From Schistosoma haematobium (lineage: Eukaryota; Platyhelminthes; Trematoda; Strigeidida; Schistosomatidae): 64,000 bases of DNA. The stretch lies in NCBI RefSeq assembly GCF_000699445.3, contig NC_067202.1, forward strand, positions 13,359,924 to 13,423,923. Direction: 5' to 3'. Position numbers and translations under genes: made by a program. Under the pieces are notes generated by a model, which worked only from the letters and a program-made list of their open reading frames with translations, made no database searches and was not told where the DNA came from. This document shows, in pieces, positions 1-11,967 of the stretch (the stretch's first letter is position 1; each line of letters opens with the position of its first letter).

Positions 1-2290
1 GCGATGGTTTTAAGTGGTGCATCATTATTATTCACCAAGTAAGCTCAAAGCTACGTATTTTGCCTATTTCTATGTTCGATTCGGGCTCATCTTTATCGAT
101 TATATATAAATTTGGTATCCCTGTAAGTTACAATTTGTTCTTTGACATATTAGTTAACTAACGTTTCGGTATAAAAGACCACGTTTCCGTCTTGCGGTTG
201 ACTAAAGAATGAACAGCTTGTTGGACCTCAATGCATTATCTGTGGCACGAACGACTGTTAGGCAAATTGACGGGATATTTCCAAAGCATCAGCAGTATGA
301 CTCAGGGAATGTAGTTTGTAAAGCAGGTGCTCTGCATCGTACCAACATCTATATTTCAGACCGATTTATAACGTAGTATGTGACAATTAAAACGAATCAG
401 TAGAATGTTGTCAATCCAGACAAATCAGTGAGGAGAAAATATGCTTTGTACATGTAGTGGAGATTATTAATTCGACATCAATATAGGATAAGGAGTATGG
501 TTGAAAATTCAAAGCTACCATGCGATAGATAGTAAACGAAAAATGCTTCGGAAATACATTTTTTACGCGATTACAGCAACTTCAATAACTGGTGAGACAG
601 TACTGTCACTGTGACAGTTTCAACTGCCTAAACATCAATAACGAAATAAATGTAAATCAGAAATTGAAAGCGCTTGCCACACGAATTCAGAATCTTACTT
701 TTTCTCTACTCTCATGCCTCCACACTTGACAATCTAGACAACATGCGTAGATATACAGTAAAATGGGAAGGCTGAAAAAAATTTAATTAGAACGGACTCA
801 CATTTTGTTATAGTTGATTGTTTTTTAATGATAACTTCCGTGCTTTTCATATCTTCCACTCGAGTGGCCTAGGGTTGCATTTGTTTTATTGACTCGCAGC
901 ATTGAAGCCTCACGTGATCGATGCCATGAATACTTAGGCAGCACGTTGTAGCATGTATTTGCAGCATGTTGCTGAGGCATGTTGTTGTTGAAAGAAACTA
1001 AAAAGACATCAAAAAAGTTGATAATTTGGAAAACGGAGTTAGAAATATAAGACTACGTAAAATAAATCAAGTACGTTTTATAACTGAATAAAAATTCTAG
1101 ACTTTTTTATCCGGTATATGAGTGGTATTGTGTAGAAAAACTAAGCACATTTGGAAAGGTTTTGTGCTGGTTTTACTCACTATCTATTTCCACCGGTTTG
1201 TTCCCAATAATTCAGAGAATGCTTTATTACGTGATGGACAGTGTAATGAAGTACAGCTAAATGACGGTTAAGTGTAGTTGCGACTTTATACTTTAGCCAT
1301 GAATAGTGATCAAAAGTATTTGAATATCTGATTCAAATGCGTATACCTTGTGTTTGAATTACTTTTAGATTTGAAACTACATCCCACCACACACTACTGT
1401 TGAACGAATTACCGCAATACACAAATTGCTAACAAGATGGTAGTTGACAGAATCCCGAACCACAAATAAGCGATACCGTCTTCATCTTATCTACAATTTT
1501 GATATTAACGGTATTTTATGTGAGCATTACACGGATTGTTCAATGAGAATTATCAGATTATCAGACAGATTCTGTAAGTAGAATGCACTCAGGATTGGTC
1601 AGTTAAGCTGGAGATCAAAGAAGGGTCATAGGGCCATGAAAGAAGGCGATATTTGTTTACAATTATAGGAAGATTCAAGAAGGTAACCTAATTGTATAAT
1701 GTTTCAGCTTACGTAGCTAGTTAAAGTTATTTTACTCGATGATATATTAGCAATATTAGTGAGATGGTTCCTTCTAATTGAAAAATAATACTCTGCAAAC
1801 AGAATTGGTAATCCTTGATGAGGATGTAGTTGATATATTTTGTAGATTCATAGGAATAGGTAAAGTTAAGGATGTTTCGAGAAATGGTTGTCTGTCGGCT
1901 ACTGTTTTTTGTCAGCATCATCAAATTTTGCAGGTCACTTTCTCATATTGATCTACCTGTATAAAAACTCAATACGATGTATGATTACTTTTCCCAATAC
2001 ATAAGCAAATGGTATGTGAAACAAATATTCTCAGCAAACGTATTTCATTGGAAGTAGTGATCCAAACGACATGATTTCGCTTAGTTCATTGAACCATCCA
2101 GCCTATCTGACAACGAGATACAGACGACTGAAGCCAGTAATTCGAGTTTCGTCTCCTCTGAATGCACCTCGACAATCGCGTTCTGCTACGGCTCTTTTAT
2201 TCGATGAAATTCAAACGAAAAACATTAATCACAGAGTATAATAGAAACAGGAAGGTTTAATTCAACTAGAGTTTGTATGATTTGAATCAG
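1..2290. other. Non-repetitive AT-rich DNA, no supported gene
   Basis: I find no long reading frame, tRNA, rRNA or recognisable transposon here. Two short plus-strand frames look mildly protein-like but lack support: 209-376 (55 codons from ATG) and 2071-2241 (56 codons from ATG, overlapped by a second open frame from 2083). Either could be an exon of the gene whose clearer exons start at 3834, but no complete set of splice borders in the right phase supports this. Base composition is like the rest of the non-repeat sequence. Confidence 0.5.
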
Positions 2291-2344
2291 AATATTTTGA
2301 ACAAACATCCGATAATCCAACAAACGAGACAAATATGGTCGAAA
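2291..2344 (+). CDS. Candidate small symmetric exon (54 nt, phase 1-1)
   Basis: The segment follows TTGAATCAG (acceptor) and precedes GTGAGTGTG (donor). It is 54 nt long. Read in phase 1-1, the same phase as the exons at 3834-4109 and 4398-4658, it is open and gives YFEQTSDNPTNETNMVE. Spliced directly to the 3834 exon it would complete a serine codon and stay in frame. The acceptor has a weak pyrimidine tract and the segment is short, so chance is a real alternative. About 1.5 kb separates it from the next exon. No function can be assigned. Confidence 0.22.
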
Positions 2345-3833
2345 GTGAGTGTGATCAGTATGATTATGAATAACCATTCAACTATTATGTTCCCAATCGC
2401 TTTCGTTATCTACAAGCTACCACATTCATCGAACATTCGATCTCTATTCGTATCATAATTAATTTTTGTTAATCCCATGATAACGAAGAATAGAGAAATT
2501 ATTGTAGGTTGGTTGGGGCTGCACAAGCGGAAGTTTATTTCACTAGTTAAACGAAGAATTCACCACTAGGTACATTGTTCGTGACATCACCAGACTAAAC
2601 CATCGAGCGGTTAAAAAGTCTGTTCAAATGACATCTATAGTGTGTAAATCAATTGCAAATGGACACAGATTCCTACCAAGAGTTACATCTAGAAATCGAT
2701 AGTATTCGGTGACGCACTTACTCCGTGAATCAAATGAAGACGTTTTATAAAAGCATTTTCTGAAGTTTGTTGATGTGTATAACTGGACAGAAAACAGTTC
2801 ATTCCTCAGAACCGATACCACCATTCACATGTGTGCATTTCTGGTGCATTGTCTTAAAGTAACTTGATATTCCAGTATCATCAGCGCTACAGTCACGTGT
2901 AAGCTGGACTGAAATTCACCAAATATTGGTAAATCCGCTAACTGTGTTGCATTTTTCCGTTAGTATTTTTCAATCTCACTGACAAACTTAAGATAACAAG
3001 TATATTCGACTACATAAAGGCAGGGCATTACGAAGACCTATTTAAAATCAGACCAAGTAAGTAAGGGACAAAGTTTCTTGGCACCACAAAATATTTAGCA
3101 CAATATTGAGCAAGTGACCTTGTCGACAGAGTTAGAGACATCATGTTTGTTCTCACAGTTAATGATGTCACCTAATTCCATTCGTTCAGAAACGTGTTCG
3201 AATGCTGGTCAGCGTGCATTTTCGAGTGCACATGATTATGTTACTCGTTGCCTACGTAAACCAGTACTCGATAGACACTGAATAACGTCGAGGTATAACA
3301 AACCTGATCTGAATGCACATCATAGGTAATTGAGGGGGACTATGTTCAACCCAATTGATAATCCACATCGAGGATGATACGTGAGACATTGTATCACATG
3401 TATCACTATTCACTTTTCTGCTATAACGGATCTCTGCGTGCACTCATCTGCCTGTAGTTTATACTGAGGTGATCAGAAAAATTAGAATGATCTCCAGCTG
3501 AGCAATTTTGCGCTTATTTGTGTTTTTAAATACATATAATCGAAGTATTATTTTCTGATGTGCATCGTAACTTGCAGAAACTGATCCAACATACGTTTAT
3601 CCTAATGTTGTCCAATCAAAACAGTACACTCTGTAAAACGGATTTGTATCAATATGCTCAGGTAATTACACAAAAGAAAACATATATGATGTTAACTGAC
3701 CATCAGCTTATCGAATACAGGAATTCAAGTTTCAGTGCTATGAATGTCATCGCATCGGATAAGCAGTCATTCCTAATAAATTGATTGCACCTTGATAAAG
3801 CTCTAAATTTGAAGTGTTTCCGTTTCCAAACAG
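2345..3833. other. Intergenic or intronic DNA
   Basis: If the flanking exon calls are right, this is intron. A segment at 3578-3661 is bounded by CTTGCAG and CTCAG|GTAATT and is 84 nt long. It is open only in phase 0, which does not match the phase 1 neighbours, and in phase 1 it meets a stop, so I do not call it an exon. Small antisense frames (2624-2824 and 3252-3443) have no supporting signals. I see no repeats or RNA genes. Confidence 0.4.
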
Positions 3834-4109
3834 GCAATACAAATACGAACACGTTTCGCGTAATTCAGGAGCAGACTACAGCCATGGCTTTTGAATGGAA
3901 ACCAATGACCCACGAAAATTTCGATTATGTCTGTTTGGTTCAAGACGTATACTTTTGGCCCGATGAAACGGTGAGAGTTTATGAAGGCAATATAGGTTTA
4001 TTAGAAGCTATTGGCCAACCATGTGAAGTTACAAATCATCGTGCAGAAGGCTACAACACAAACTTCTTTTATTCCAAGTTCCAGACCTATGACATGACGT
4101 ACAAAAGAA
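3834..4109 (+). CDS. Internal exon, about 92-codon domain, possibly FN3/Ig-like
   Basis: The exon runs from an acceptor (TTTCCAAACAG) to a donor (AAAAGAA|GTAAGT). It is 276 nt, exactly 92 codons, and phase 1 at both ends. The reading is open and has normal protein composition, with a tryptophan in AMAFEWKPM near residue 20 and two cysteines (CLVQD, QPCEV). Symmetric phase 1-1 exons of about 90 codons are typical of fibronectin-III and Ig domains in receptors and adhesion proteins, and the early Trp fits strand B of an FN3 fold. I do not recognise the family from sequence, so the domain call is inference. It joins in frame to the exon at 4398. The internal ATG at 3884 is a methionine inside the exon, not a likely start. 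Confidence 0.55.
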
Positions 4110-4174
4110 GTAAGTTGTTTCCGAACTGTTACCAAACAATCATACTTTCAATATCTGTTCCATTTTCATTACAG

Positions 4175-4209
4175 TTGTGGAACATTCGAGTTATATATTG
4201 ACATTATGA
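4175..4209 (+). CDS. Possible alternative terminal exon with early stop
   Basis: A very good acceptor (TCTGTTCCATTTTCATTACAG) lies 65 nt after the donor of the preceding exon, giving a tiny intron at 4110-4174. Joined in phase, the reading is IVEHSSYILTL followed by TGA at 4207-4209. Use of this acceptor would end the protein about 11 residues after the first domain, whereas skipping it and splicing to 4398 keeps the frame open. It may be an alternative C-terminus, a poison exon, or an unused cryptic site. Only transcript data can tell. Confidence 0.3.
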
Positions 4210-4397
4210 AGATCATAGGTGCTGTGGAGAATTCCGTTGATATTCTTGTGATGAATGTCAGCCTCTGGATACGTTGTAACAAAGCCACAATACTACTGCG
4301 TTTGATAGGCTAACTATCCAGTATCTGTGTTCATCAACAGTGACAATGTCACAGTGCATTCATTTTGTGCTCTCATTGTTCGTCTCATTTTTCCTAG

Positions 4398-4658
4398 TTC
4401 CGAGAATCGAGAATGTTCAAATGCAGTTGGTGCAAAATGTGAATCCACTTCTGAGGTGGAAAAGAGAAAGATCAGCCTGTGAGACAACTGATTCGACCAT
4501 TGTATTCAGAGGATATTCGACACAACAACTACAGATGTATATCATCTCGGGCGATCAAGTTGAGTATTATATGAACGACTTCCAAACAGAAGAAGGAATG
4601 GAAGAAGTTTTCATTCTGTTCAACAGACATGGGAACCGTTTCTCTCTACCGACGATGG
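4398..4658 (+). CDS. Internal exon, 87-codon domain, possibly FN3/Ig-like
   Basis: A pyrimidine-rich acceptor (GTCTCATTTTTCCTAG) and a donor (GATGG|GTAACA) bound 261 nt, exactly 87 codons, phase 1 at both ends. The frame matches the incoming phase of the 3834-4109 exon. It contains an early tryptophan (PLLRWKRER) and ends in FNRHGNRFSLPT, which resembles the last strands of FN3 domains (asparagine, then a small turn with G and S/P). With its neighbour it suggests a plus-strand gene made of one-domain exons. A further exon could begin after the acceptor at 4895 (CTGCCATTACAG), where phase 1 reads 22 codons to TGA at 4961-4963, but that is tentative. Family not recognised. Confidence 0.55.
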
Positions 4659-5843
4659 GTAACATTTTCTTTATGTTTCTTATGCATTGCAAGGTTTTTC
4701 TAGCAAACTAGGTTGTGGAAGTTGAGAGATGTGCACACATGCGATGACATTGCTCATGTTTATCAGTCGACAAATTTAAAAAGAATATCTATCAAGATGG
4801 TTAACAATGTTCACTACTGATTTGCCAAATGTGATTCACGCGTACGTTTCGAAGAATATTGTTCCAACGTCAGCTAACAGTGCCTGCCATTACAGAGATA
4901 TCAAACTTATTCACTGACAGTCATTTGCATAATCGCGTAGTCACAGTTCACTGGCGGTGTTGATATAGTTGACATAGTTATAATGTATAACTAGAATAGA
5001 AGTGCTGGTCCGATAGATCTCGATATTTCTTCTGACTTCGCGTTTTCGCATGTGATGAAGCAATGTGATCATGGCTGTTTGATGAAATCATTAGACAAAC
5101 CCTTACTTCCAATTGACTTCATGCTTCTGGCGTCGCGAAGTAATTTAAATGAGTTTTGACCATTTCTCTATATGAATGTGCCTTATCTCAATACTCAAAT
5201 TTTTGCTACGTCATGACTAGAGTCATTTGTTGTTCATCTATACCGAAGACCACATTATGGCAATAATGACTGACGTGAATCATTGCAAACTTTCGCAGAT
5301 ATGATAACCACTGGTCCACATACATGTCACATTGACTCTGTTCATCTCAACACATGATGTTCGTAAAGTCAGCCAGGACGCGACAGTGATGAATTACACG
5401 TACTGAGAACATAGGGTCTAAGCTGGAGGAACGGCAGATTGAAATCGATCCCACGAGTAAACTGTTTCATTGGGCTCTGTTGAGCTCAAGTTTATGAATT
5501 CGACATTCCATTGTCAACTATCTAATAAACTGTTTGTTTTCGAAACTTTTTTCACATTGGTATCAAATGAAAATGCCATGAATGTGAGTTTCTTGATTAT
5601 ATTTTAAGCACAAAATATGTTTTGTTCAGTTACTACCTTCCTGAAAGTTTGATGACTGCAAGACAACTAGTTCATTCTACCTAAACACACGGTGACAATG
5701 CATTTGAAGTATGTTCTGTGGATCAATGAGTTGTGTTTTAATGTAGGTACATCACGAAATCAGAAGTTGTTTGATGTTGTACAGAGTCTAGGTGAAATAG
5801 CTCCCAATTGAAACATGTGAATATCGGTAAACTTTTGAAAAGT
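4659..5843. other. Intron or intergenic DNA left of the retrotransposon
   Basis: Apart from the tentative terminal exon at 4896-4963 noted with the preceding exon, I see no coding region, RNA gene or tandem repeat. It is unique-looking sequence and shows no similarity to the 1.39-kb repeat that begins on the other side of the retrotransposon. Confidence 0.45.
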
Positions 5844-5844
5844 A

Positions 5845-5868
5845 TTATTATTATTATTTATTATTTGA
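5845..5868 (-). repeat. Retrotransposon 3' tail microsatellite (AAT)n
   Basis: On the minus strand the element ends in AATAATAAATAATAATAAT-type sequence. A short simple-repeat tail is usual for RTE elements and marks the 3' terminus. The segment from 6078 down to here is then the 3' untranslated region of roughly 230 nt. Confidence 0.65.
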
Positions 5869-6078
5869 ACACATTAATATTGGTACAGAATAGCGCCAAT
5901 ATATATGCGCCAAACAAAACAATGAGAATTCGAAGAGAAATAATAAAAAAACTAAGGAGCGCAAAAAGAAAAAGAGAACAATAACGAAGAGATTGGTGTA
6001 AGGTAGTGTGGTAGCAACGAGGGAAAGGAAAGGTACAATTAGAAGAAATCTTTCAGGTAAGGGAGACACAACCACTTT

Positions 6079-9000
6079 TTATGAAGAAAGTAAAAGAAGG
6101 TTACAGCAGGATCGCCACTGGCTTCTATTCTGAGCCATATCTAATAACGTCTCTAGCCACTGTGTAGCACCATCTCTCGGACCTCAACCAGGGAGTCGTG
6201 AAGGACCGACAGAAGCCAGTCCTTTGCAGCTTTCTTTCATACCACGACACCATGTCATGCACTGACCACCTCTCCGCTTCTTCCAACCAGTCCCAGAGTC
6301 GGCAAATAATGCACGACGTGGAATTCTCTGGGACGACATTCGTAGAACATGTCCAGGACACCGAAGTCGGTGTTTCAAGATGGTGACACCAATTGAATTA
6401 TCATCTCTGTGCCCGAACACACGGTGCCGAACCTCTGCATTACTGACATGGTGTTGCCACTGAATGTCAGCAATCCTTCGGAGACAGCGATGATCAAACA
6501 CAGAGAGTCGTCTAACATCCTCAACTCGGAGGGGTCAGGTTTCACAAGCATAGAGCAGAACTGCTCTCACCGACGCGTTGTAGATCTAAACTTTTACAGC
6601 CAGACTGACATCACGAAGGCGCCAAAGATGGCCCAGATTGGCATAAGCCGCTCTGGCTTTCACTATACGTGCATTGATCTCATCACTCACACCCCCACCA
6701 GCACTTATGCAGCTACCTAGATACACGAACTTCTCGACTACTTCTATCTGCTCACTATTCATGGTGAGTACAGGATTAGAATCCTGCCAGTCTTGTAGAA
6801 GTACTTTGCACTTCGAAGGTGCAAAGCACATACCATACCTACGGACACTGATTGCCAACTGATTAAGTGTGGATTGCATGCCTTAGGCATTATCGCACAG
6901 TAAGACAATATCGTCCGCATACTCAAGGTCGAGAAGTCTTTCTCCAGGCAACAGATCCACACCACCATTACTTACATTCATCAGAGCTGTTTCCAGAATG
7001 TCATCGATGGCAAAGTTGAAGAGGAATAGTGAGATTGAGCAACCCCGCCTAACCCCACTGCTCGAATGGAACAATGGAGAGAGGTGATTGAAAACCCTCA
7101 CTCTGTCTGAGGTGTTTGTATATAGCACTTTTAGGATGTTAATAAACTTCTCAGGCACACCCTTCTTCAATAGACAATCTCAGAAAACAGTCCTATCCAA
7201 CGAATCAAAGGCAGCCCTGATGTCAAGAACACTACGATTGTTGGCCTTTGATAAGTATGGCGGTGTTCTAACATTTGGCGGAGGGTGAAGATATGATCAA
7301 TACATCCTCGACCAGAACGAAACCCAGCCTGCTCCTCGCGAGTCAATCTTTCTCGGGTTTTGAACAACCTACGAAGTATGACGGAAGCCAATAGCTTGGA
7401 AGCAATCGGAAGTAAACTTATCCCCCGATAGTTGTTACAGGAACGACGTGAACCCTTTTTAAAGATAGGGACAACTATCGACTCATTCCATGACGTTGGT
7501 AGACTCTCTAGTTCCCAAACCTTTGTAAACAACGTCGTCAATTCCTAAGTCAAAAAGTCACCACCATCTTTAAAAAGAGCCGGAGGTAAGTCATCTGGGC
7601 CAGGTGATTCGTATCGCTTCAGGAGTTGGAGTTCCTTGCGGACTTCCGCCTCATTTGGTGGATCAGTCGTCACCGGCCATGGAAGGCAGGACAGTCTGAC
7701 CAATGTTGCCGGAGCAGCAGGCCAGTTGAACTGCCCTTCGAAAAATTCTGCCCATCGTCCAAGATGTCGATGGATGTTAGTGATTGGCATCCCATCATCC
7801 TCGCAGATTGTTTCGCTCACACCAGACTTCTTGCTGCCAGTGGCTCGGGTGAGCTGGAAGAGCTTCCGGTAGTTACCAGATGCAGCTGCTGCTTCCAGCT
7901 CATTAGCACGCATCGACCACCAGGCTTCTCGGTCCTTACGCAAGCTTTGCCCAATTTCCTTACGTAACATCCTTCGTTTATGGTCAAACTCACGGTCACC
8001 TGGAGTAGACCGACGGGCTTCGATGAGTTGTAAGGAACCTGCAGAAACCCAGTGCTTATAAGCGAGACGTTTCGCAAACCCACAACTGACTGTACCCGCC
8101 ATTTTCATGGCGTCATGCAATTGCAACCAATGCTCATCTATACTTTTCGGTGGAGTGGTAGCTAGCCTAGAGGCTAGCTCGGTTCGATACTTACTTGCAA
8201 CAGAGGTTGCATCCAACTTGCTAATATCAATCCGTTGATGGCGGTCACTTTGTTGTCCACAGAAAAGTAAGGTAAGATTGGCGCAGACCAAGGCATGGTC
8301 AGAGTCCAGATAGGTGCTCCAAAAGGAGCGGCAGTCTTGTACACAACCACACCAGCGGCAGCTGATCGCGATGTGATCAATCTGAGTCCAGGCCTGGGAT
8401 GCAGAGGGAGGACGCCAGGTGGCATATCGGCGATGACTGTGCCGAAAGTTAGTGCTAGCCAGAAACAGGTTGTGGTCTGTGCAAAGTTGCAGTAGACGGT
8501 TCCCGTTATCTGACCTGCGACCAACGAGTCCCCATTGGCCACCTAAACGATGCTCTTCTGTGCCTAGACGCCCGACCTGAGAATTCAAGTCTCCGGCTAG
8601 TACTACAATATCTGTCGAACGCACTTTCTGGAGAAGAACAGATAACTGGTGGTAAAACTCATCCTTGATTGCATTCGGGCTGCAATCTGTCGGGGTATAG
8701 GCGGAGATGACGAAGAGACATAGTTTCTCACGCCGATTTCTTCTCACTTTGATGGAACTTTCCAATCTAACAGCACATAACCGACTGTTAATGGGGATCC
8801 AGTCGATTAGTGCTGCCTCAGCCCTAGCGTTTAGTGCGACACCAACGCCAGCAAGACCAGCCGAAGATGCCACAGGGTCCCCGGATAAGCGCACGTAAAA
8901 CAAGCTTTTCGAAGCGACAGATGGAGATCGAATTTGTAGTACTTCGCCAGAGTCTTGAATACGGGTCTCGGATAGACAACAAACATCAATATTAAGACTT

Positions 9001-9128
9001 TCCAAAGACATGGCCAGCCCTATCTGTTGTCCGACCTGCATAAGTGTGCGAACGTTGAAGGCAGCCAGTCTGAATGGTGCACGTGATTTCAGAAAAACTG
9101 CTTCAGTTCTCGTATTCGGTGGTAACAT
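6079..9128 (-). pseudogene. RTE endonuclease-reverse transcriptase polyprotein, broken
   Basis: The first 527 codons (9128 to 7545) hold the endonuclease: N25 in AFNVRTL, E54 in LSETR, Y144 in SAYTPTD, D180/N182 in LAGDLNS, DH at 251-252 in QIDHIAI and SDH at 276-278 in DSDHALV. The reverse transcriptase starts near SPGPDDLPPALF and continues through FKKGSRRSCNNYRGISLL, GFRSGRG and LEYADDIVLL; YADD is intact. The region B block reads GVRRGCSISLF, where most active enzymes have a GVRQGCP-S-P pattern. The frame is broken by TAG at 7545-7547, a one-base loss near 7223-7228, TGA at 7180-7182, TAA at 6883-6885, TAG at 6586-6588, TGA at 6535-6537 and TGA at 6184-6186. The last frame ends with TAA at 6079-6081. 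This copy cannot make a working enzyme. Confidence 0.88.
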
Positions 9129-9745
9129 ACAATTTTCAACCGGACAGTGACTCGAGAACGTTTAGATACAGTCGAATTTCCACCAAAGACGAACCGCTGT
9201 ATGAGTATAAAAGAGGGTGAATAATGTGGGAAATAATAATAATAATAATAATAAAAATGACAATAATTGTAATGATAATAATTTGAATCAATTGAAGTGG
9301 TTTCCATTGGCATAAAGAGTTCATCAATTTGTGTGTGGGCTGTGATACTGCCCGGGTGCCCAAACCGAAGCAGGTGGTTATCTTAGGGGGCCAAACCCCT
9401 AGCCTTTTCACCTAAAGGTCTAATTCACAAGGCAGTGGAGCATCGTAAGGAGATGCAATACCATGGTGGCCGGTGACCAACGATTGGTTCATACGCCATT
9501 TGTTCCCGCAAGATACTGGAGCCCATGTGCACCATTGGTTTCTGATCAGGTTAAAGCGACGGATATTCGCTTTTCACCCTCTCATTTTCGAAAACAACAC
9601 CACCGACACGAGAAGGCAATGAGCTGGAATTCCCTGGCAGAGGCTGTATACGCGCGGCCGTGTAAGAGTATTTCGACAGAGAGAGCGGACCCTCCCTAAT
9701 CGCGGCGGTACCATGGCATTCATGGGCCCCCGAACTAAATAAATA
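9129..9745 (-). other. 5' leader region of the retrotransposon
   Basis: This minus-strand segment precedes the endonuclease frame. It includes an (AAT)n microsatellite at 9232-9254 and a GC-richer stretch at about 9330-9735 that contrasts with the AT-rich surroundings. An open frame from 9829 to 9551 starts in the tandem repeat and runs into this leader without a stop, a fusion created by the junction. No promoter motif can be assigned with confidence; RTE elements usually carry internal promoters. Confidence 0.6.
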
Positions 9746-10576
9746 TAGACATGTGTCTGTGAGTCGTATCGTCACACCGTCATTCATGCACGACCATTTC
9801 GAGTTACAGAGTGTGGTTGCGTATTTCATCCACCAATTATATTGCTACAAATTAAAATTCTGTCATGTCAGTCATTCTTATTTACCAAATCACTTGATGC
9901 ATGAACGTGAACACTGAGTTGACGAACTGTAACTGGCAATGAGAAAGCCACTTCACTTACTTCAGTTGCATCAGCAGTCCACTACAGCTCTTCCTTCCCG
10001 AATCTCACATTGATTCAATATGCACATGCACATAGGCACTTATGTTTCCATCCAAACATCCATCCATCCACCCACAGTGGTGGAGTATTTGCAATTACTT
10101 GACCAGTGTTTAATGCTGGAAACCAGAGGAATGCATCATTCTCATATGGATAACATTAGTCACTTCAAGGTGAAAAGCCCGTTTGGCGAAAACCAATATC
10201 ATGCCAGTGTCGTCAGATGACAGACAATACTGGAAATATCACTGATTCAACAACAACAACAACAACAACAATATCATCATAAACAACAACAACATCAACC
10301 GGAAACCGCTTCACACGATTATCGCTACACTGAACATGGTCAAAACACTCGGAGACTCGTGTCCTCCATACCTCTTAGTAATGGTCATTCGTTAGGAGTG
10401 ACGTGCAATTTCCAACTGATTCACTATGTTGCACTGACTTCAACTAACTAACCTCAATACTAATTTTGTACACATGATGAGTGAACGAATCAACTCATTC
10501 ACAAAACTAGCATATTCACGGCATTTACTCACCTCCTTCCTCACCACATCTTCTTCAATTTATTTCTGTTATACAG

Positions 10577-10624
10577 CATCGGAAATACCGTCTCACACTT
10601 CTGAGCAAATCGCAGTCGATTCAG
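10577..10624 (+). CDS. Exon-like 48-nt segment, left arm copy 1
   Basis: The upstream sequence is rich in pyrimidines (CTCACCTCCTTCCTCACC, then TTATTTCTGTTATACAG) and the downstream donor is CAG|GTGAGTATT, close to the metazoan consensus. The 48 nt are phase 1-1 and open, encoding SEIPSHTSEQIAVDS with a split codon on each side. Joined copy to copy, the split codon is GCA, giving a 16-residue repeat ASEIPSHTSEQIAVDS. Small symmetric exons of this kind are the hallmark of schistosome micro-exon genes (secreted variant proteins), though those are usually 36 nt or less. Whether it is ever transcribed cannot be seen here. Confidence 0.45.
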
Positions 10625-11967
10625 GTGAGTATTGATTACGGAAACACGATGAATTTCACAAATGATAAAGATGTTGATCCGTTGTGACATGCCTCCATGT
10701 TCAAGCTCATTCCCATGAAACCAGAATGGCAAGTGAAACCTACCTCAAACTACGTAAACACTTTCAGTACAACGAACTCATCTATTTTCATAGAACAACT
10801 TCATTGCCAACATCAATCAGTCAATCAAGCAATCTATCAATAAATCAATCAATCAATCACACAGATATTTCACTGACACAACTCCATTCACATTTCACCA
10901 ACATTCATTCAGTGTTCTCTTGAAACATTGACATCGACATCACTGCAGTCAGATCACAGTGTCACTGTCTTTTGCATTTTCAAATCGTTCATCTGACTGA
11001 TTTTCGAATACTGCGTTGTTTGCAAGTGCAACTGGATAATGTATGGTTGGTTGAGGTTGTTTCATTGATGTGTACACTTGATGGTGAAGGAGTGCATCTC
11101 CCGTCCTCAGACATTGTTCCATGACTCGCCACGAATAAAACACTTGTGTCTGTCAGTCGTATCGTCACACCGTCATTCATGCACGACCATTTCGAGTTAC
11201 AGAGTGTGGTTGCGTATTTCATCCACCAATTATATTGCTACAAATTATAATTCTGTCATGTCAGTCATTCTTATTTACCAAATCACTTGATGCATGAACG
11301 TGAACACTGAGTTGACGAACTGTAACTGGCAATGAGAAAGCCACTTCACTTACTTCAGTTGCATCAGCAGTCCACTACAGCTCTTCCTTCCCGAATCTCA
11401 CATTGATTCAATATGCACATGCACATAGGCACTTATGTTTCCATCCAAACATCCATCCATCCACCCACAGTGGTGGAGTATTTGCAATTACTTGACCAGT
11501 GTTTAATGCTGGAAACCAGAGGAATGCATCATTCTCATATGGATAACATTAGTCACTTCAAGGTGAAAAGCCCGTTTGGCGAAAACCAATATCATGCCAG
11601 TGTCGTCAGATGACAGACAATACTGGAAATAGCACTGCATCCAACAACAACAACAACAAAAACAACAACATCATCATCATCAACAACAACCGAAACCCGC
11701 TTCACACGATTATCGCTACACTGAACATGGTCAAAACACTCGGAGACTCGTGTCCTCCATACCTCTTAGTAATGGTCATTCGTTAGGAGTGACGTGCAAT
11801 TTCCAACTGATTCACTATGTTGCACTGACTTCAACTAACTAACCTCAATACTAATTTTGTACACATGATGAGTGAACGAATCAACTCATTCACAAAACTA
11901 GCATATTCACGGCATTTACTCACCTCCTTCCTCACCACATCTTCTTCAATTTATTTCTGTTATACAG

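Larger units (their letters stand above)
5845..9745 (-). mobile_element. RTE-clade non-LTR retrotransposon, near full length, inactive
   Basis: A minus-strand element of about 3.9 kb encodes an apurinic-type endonuclease followed by a reverse transcriptase, with a 3' end in an ATT/AAT microsatellite (5845-5868 on the plus strand) rather than a long poly(A). This order, the single polyprotein, the length and the simple-repeat tail fit RTE elements, which in schistosomes include the SR2/SjR2 and Perere-3 group; I cannot choose between them by eye. The 5' end lies close to 9745, where sequence changes abruptly into the 1.39-kb tandem repeat. I see no clear target-site duplication. The left flank is unique DNA and the right flank is satellite, so the insertion or a later rearrangement sits exactly at the array edge. 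Confidence 0.85.

Noticed and set aside
209..376. 55-codon plus-strand frame, with an overlapping frame reading QCIICGTNDC like a zinc-binding motif
   Set aside because: It is too short, has no supporting splice borders, and the cysteine-rich frame meets a stop immediately after the motif.
2071..2241. 56-codon frame with protein-like composition
   Set aside because: Two different frames are equally open across the same DNA and neither has convincing exon borders.
3578..3661. 84-nt segment with acceptor and donor-like borders
   Set aside because: It is open only in phase 0, which does not fit the phase 1 neighbours; phase 1 has a stop.
6198..8898. Plus-strand open frames across the retrotransposon
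   Set aside because: They are antisense shadows of the endonuclease-reverse transcriptase coding region.
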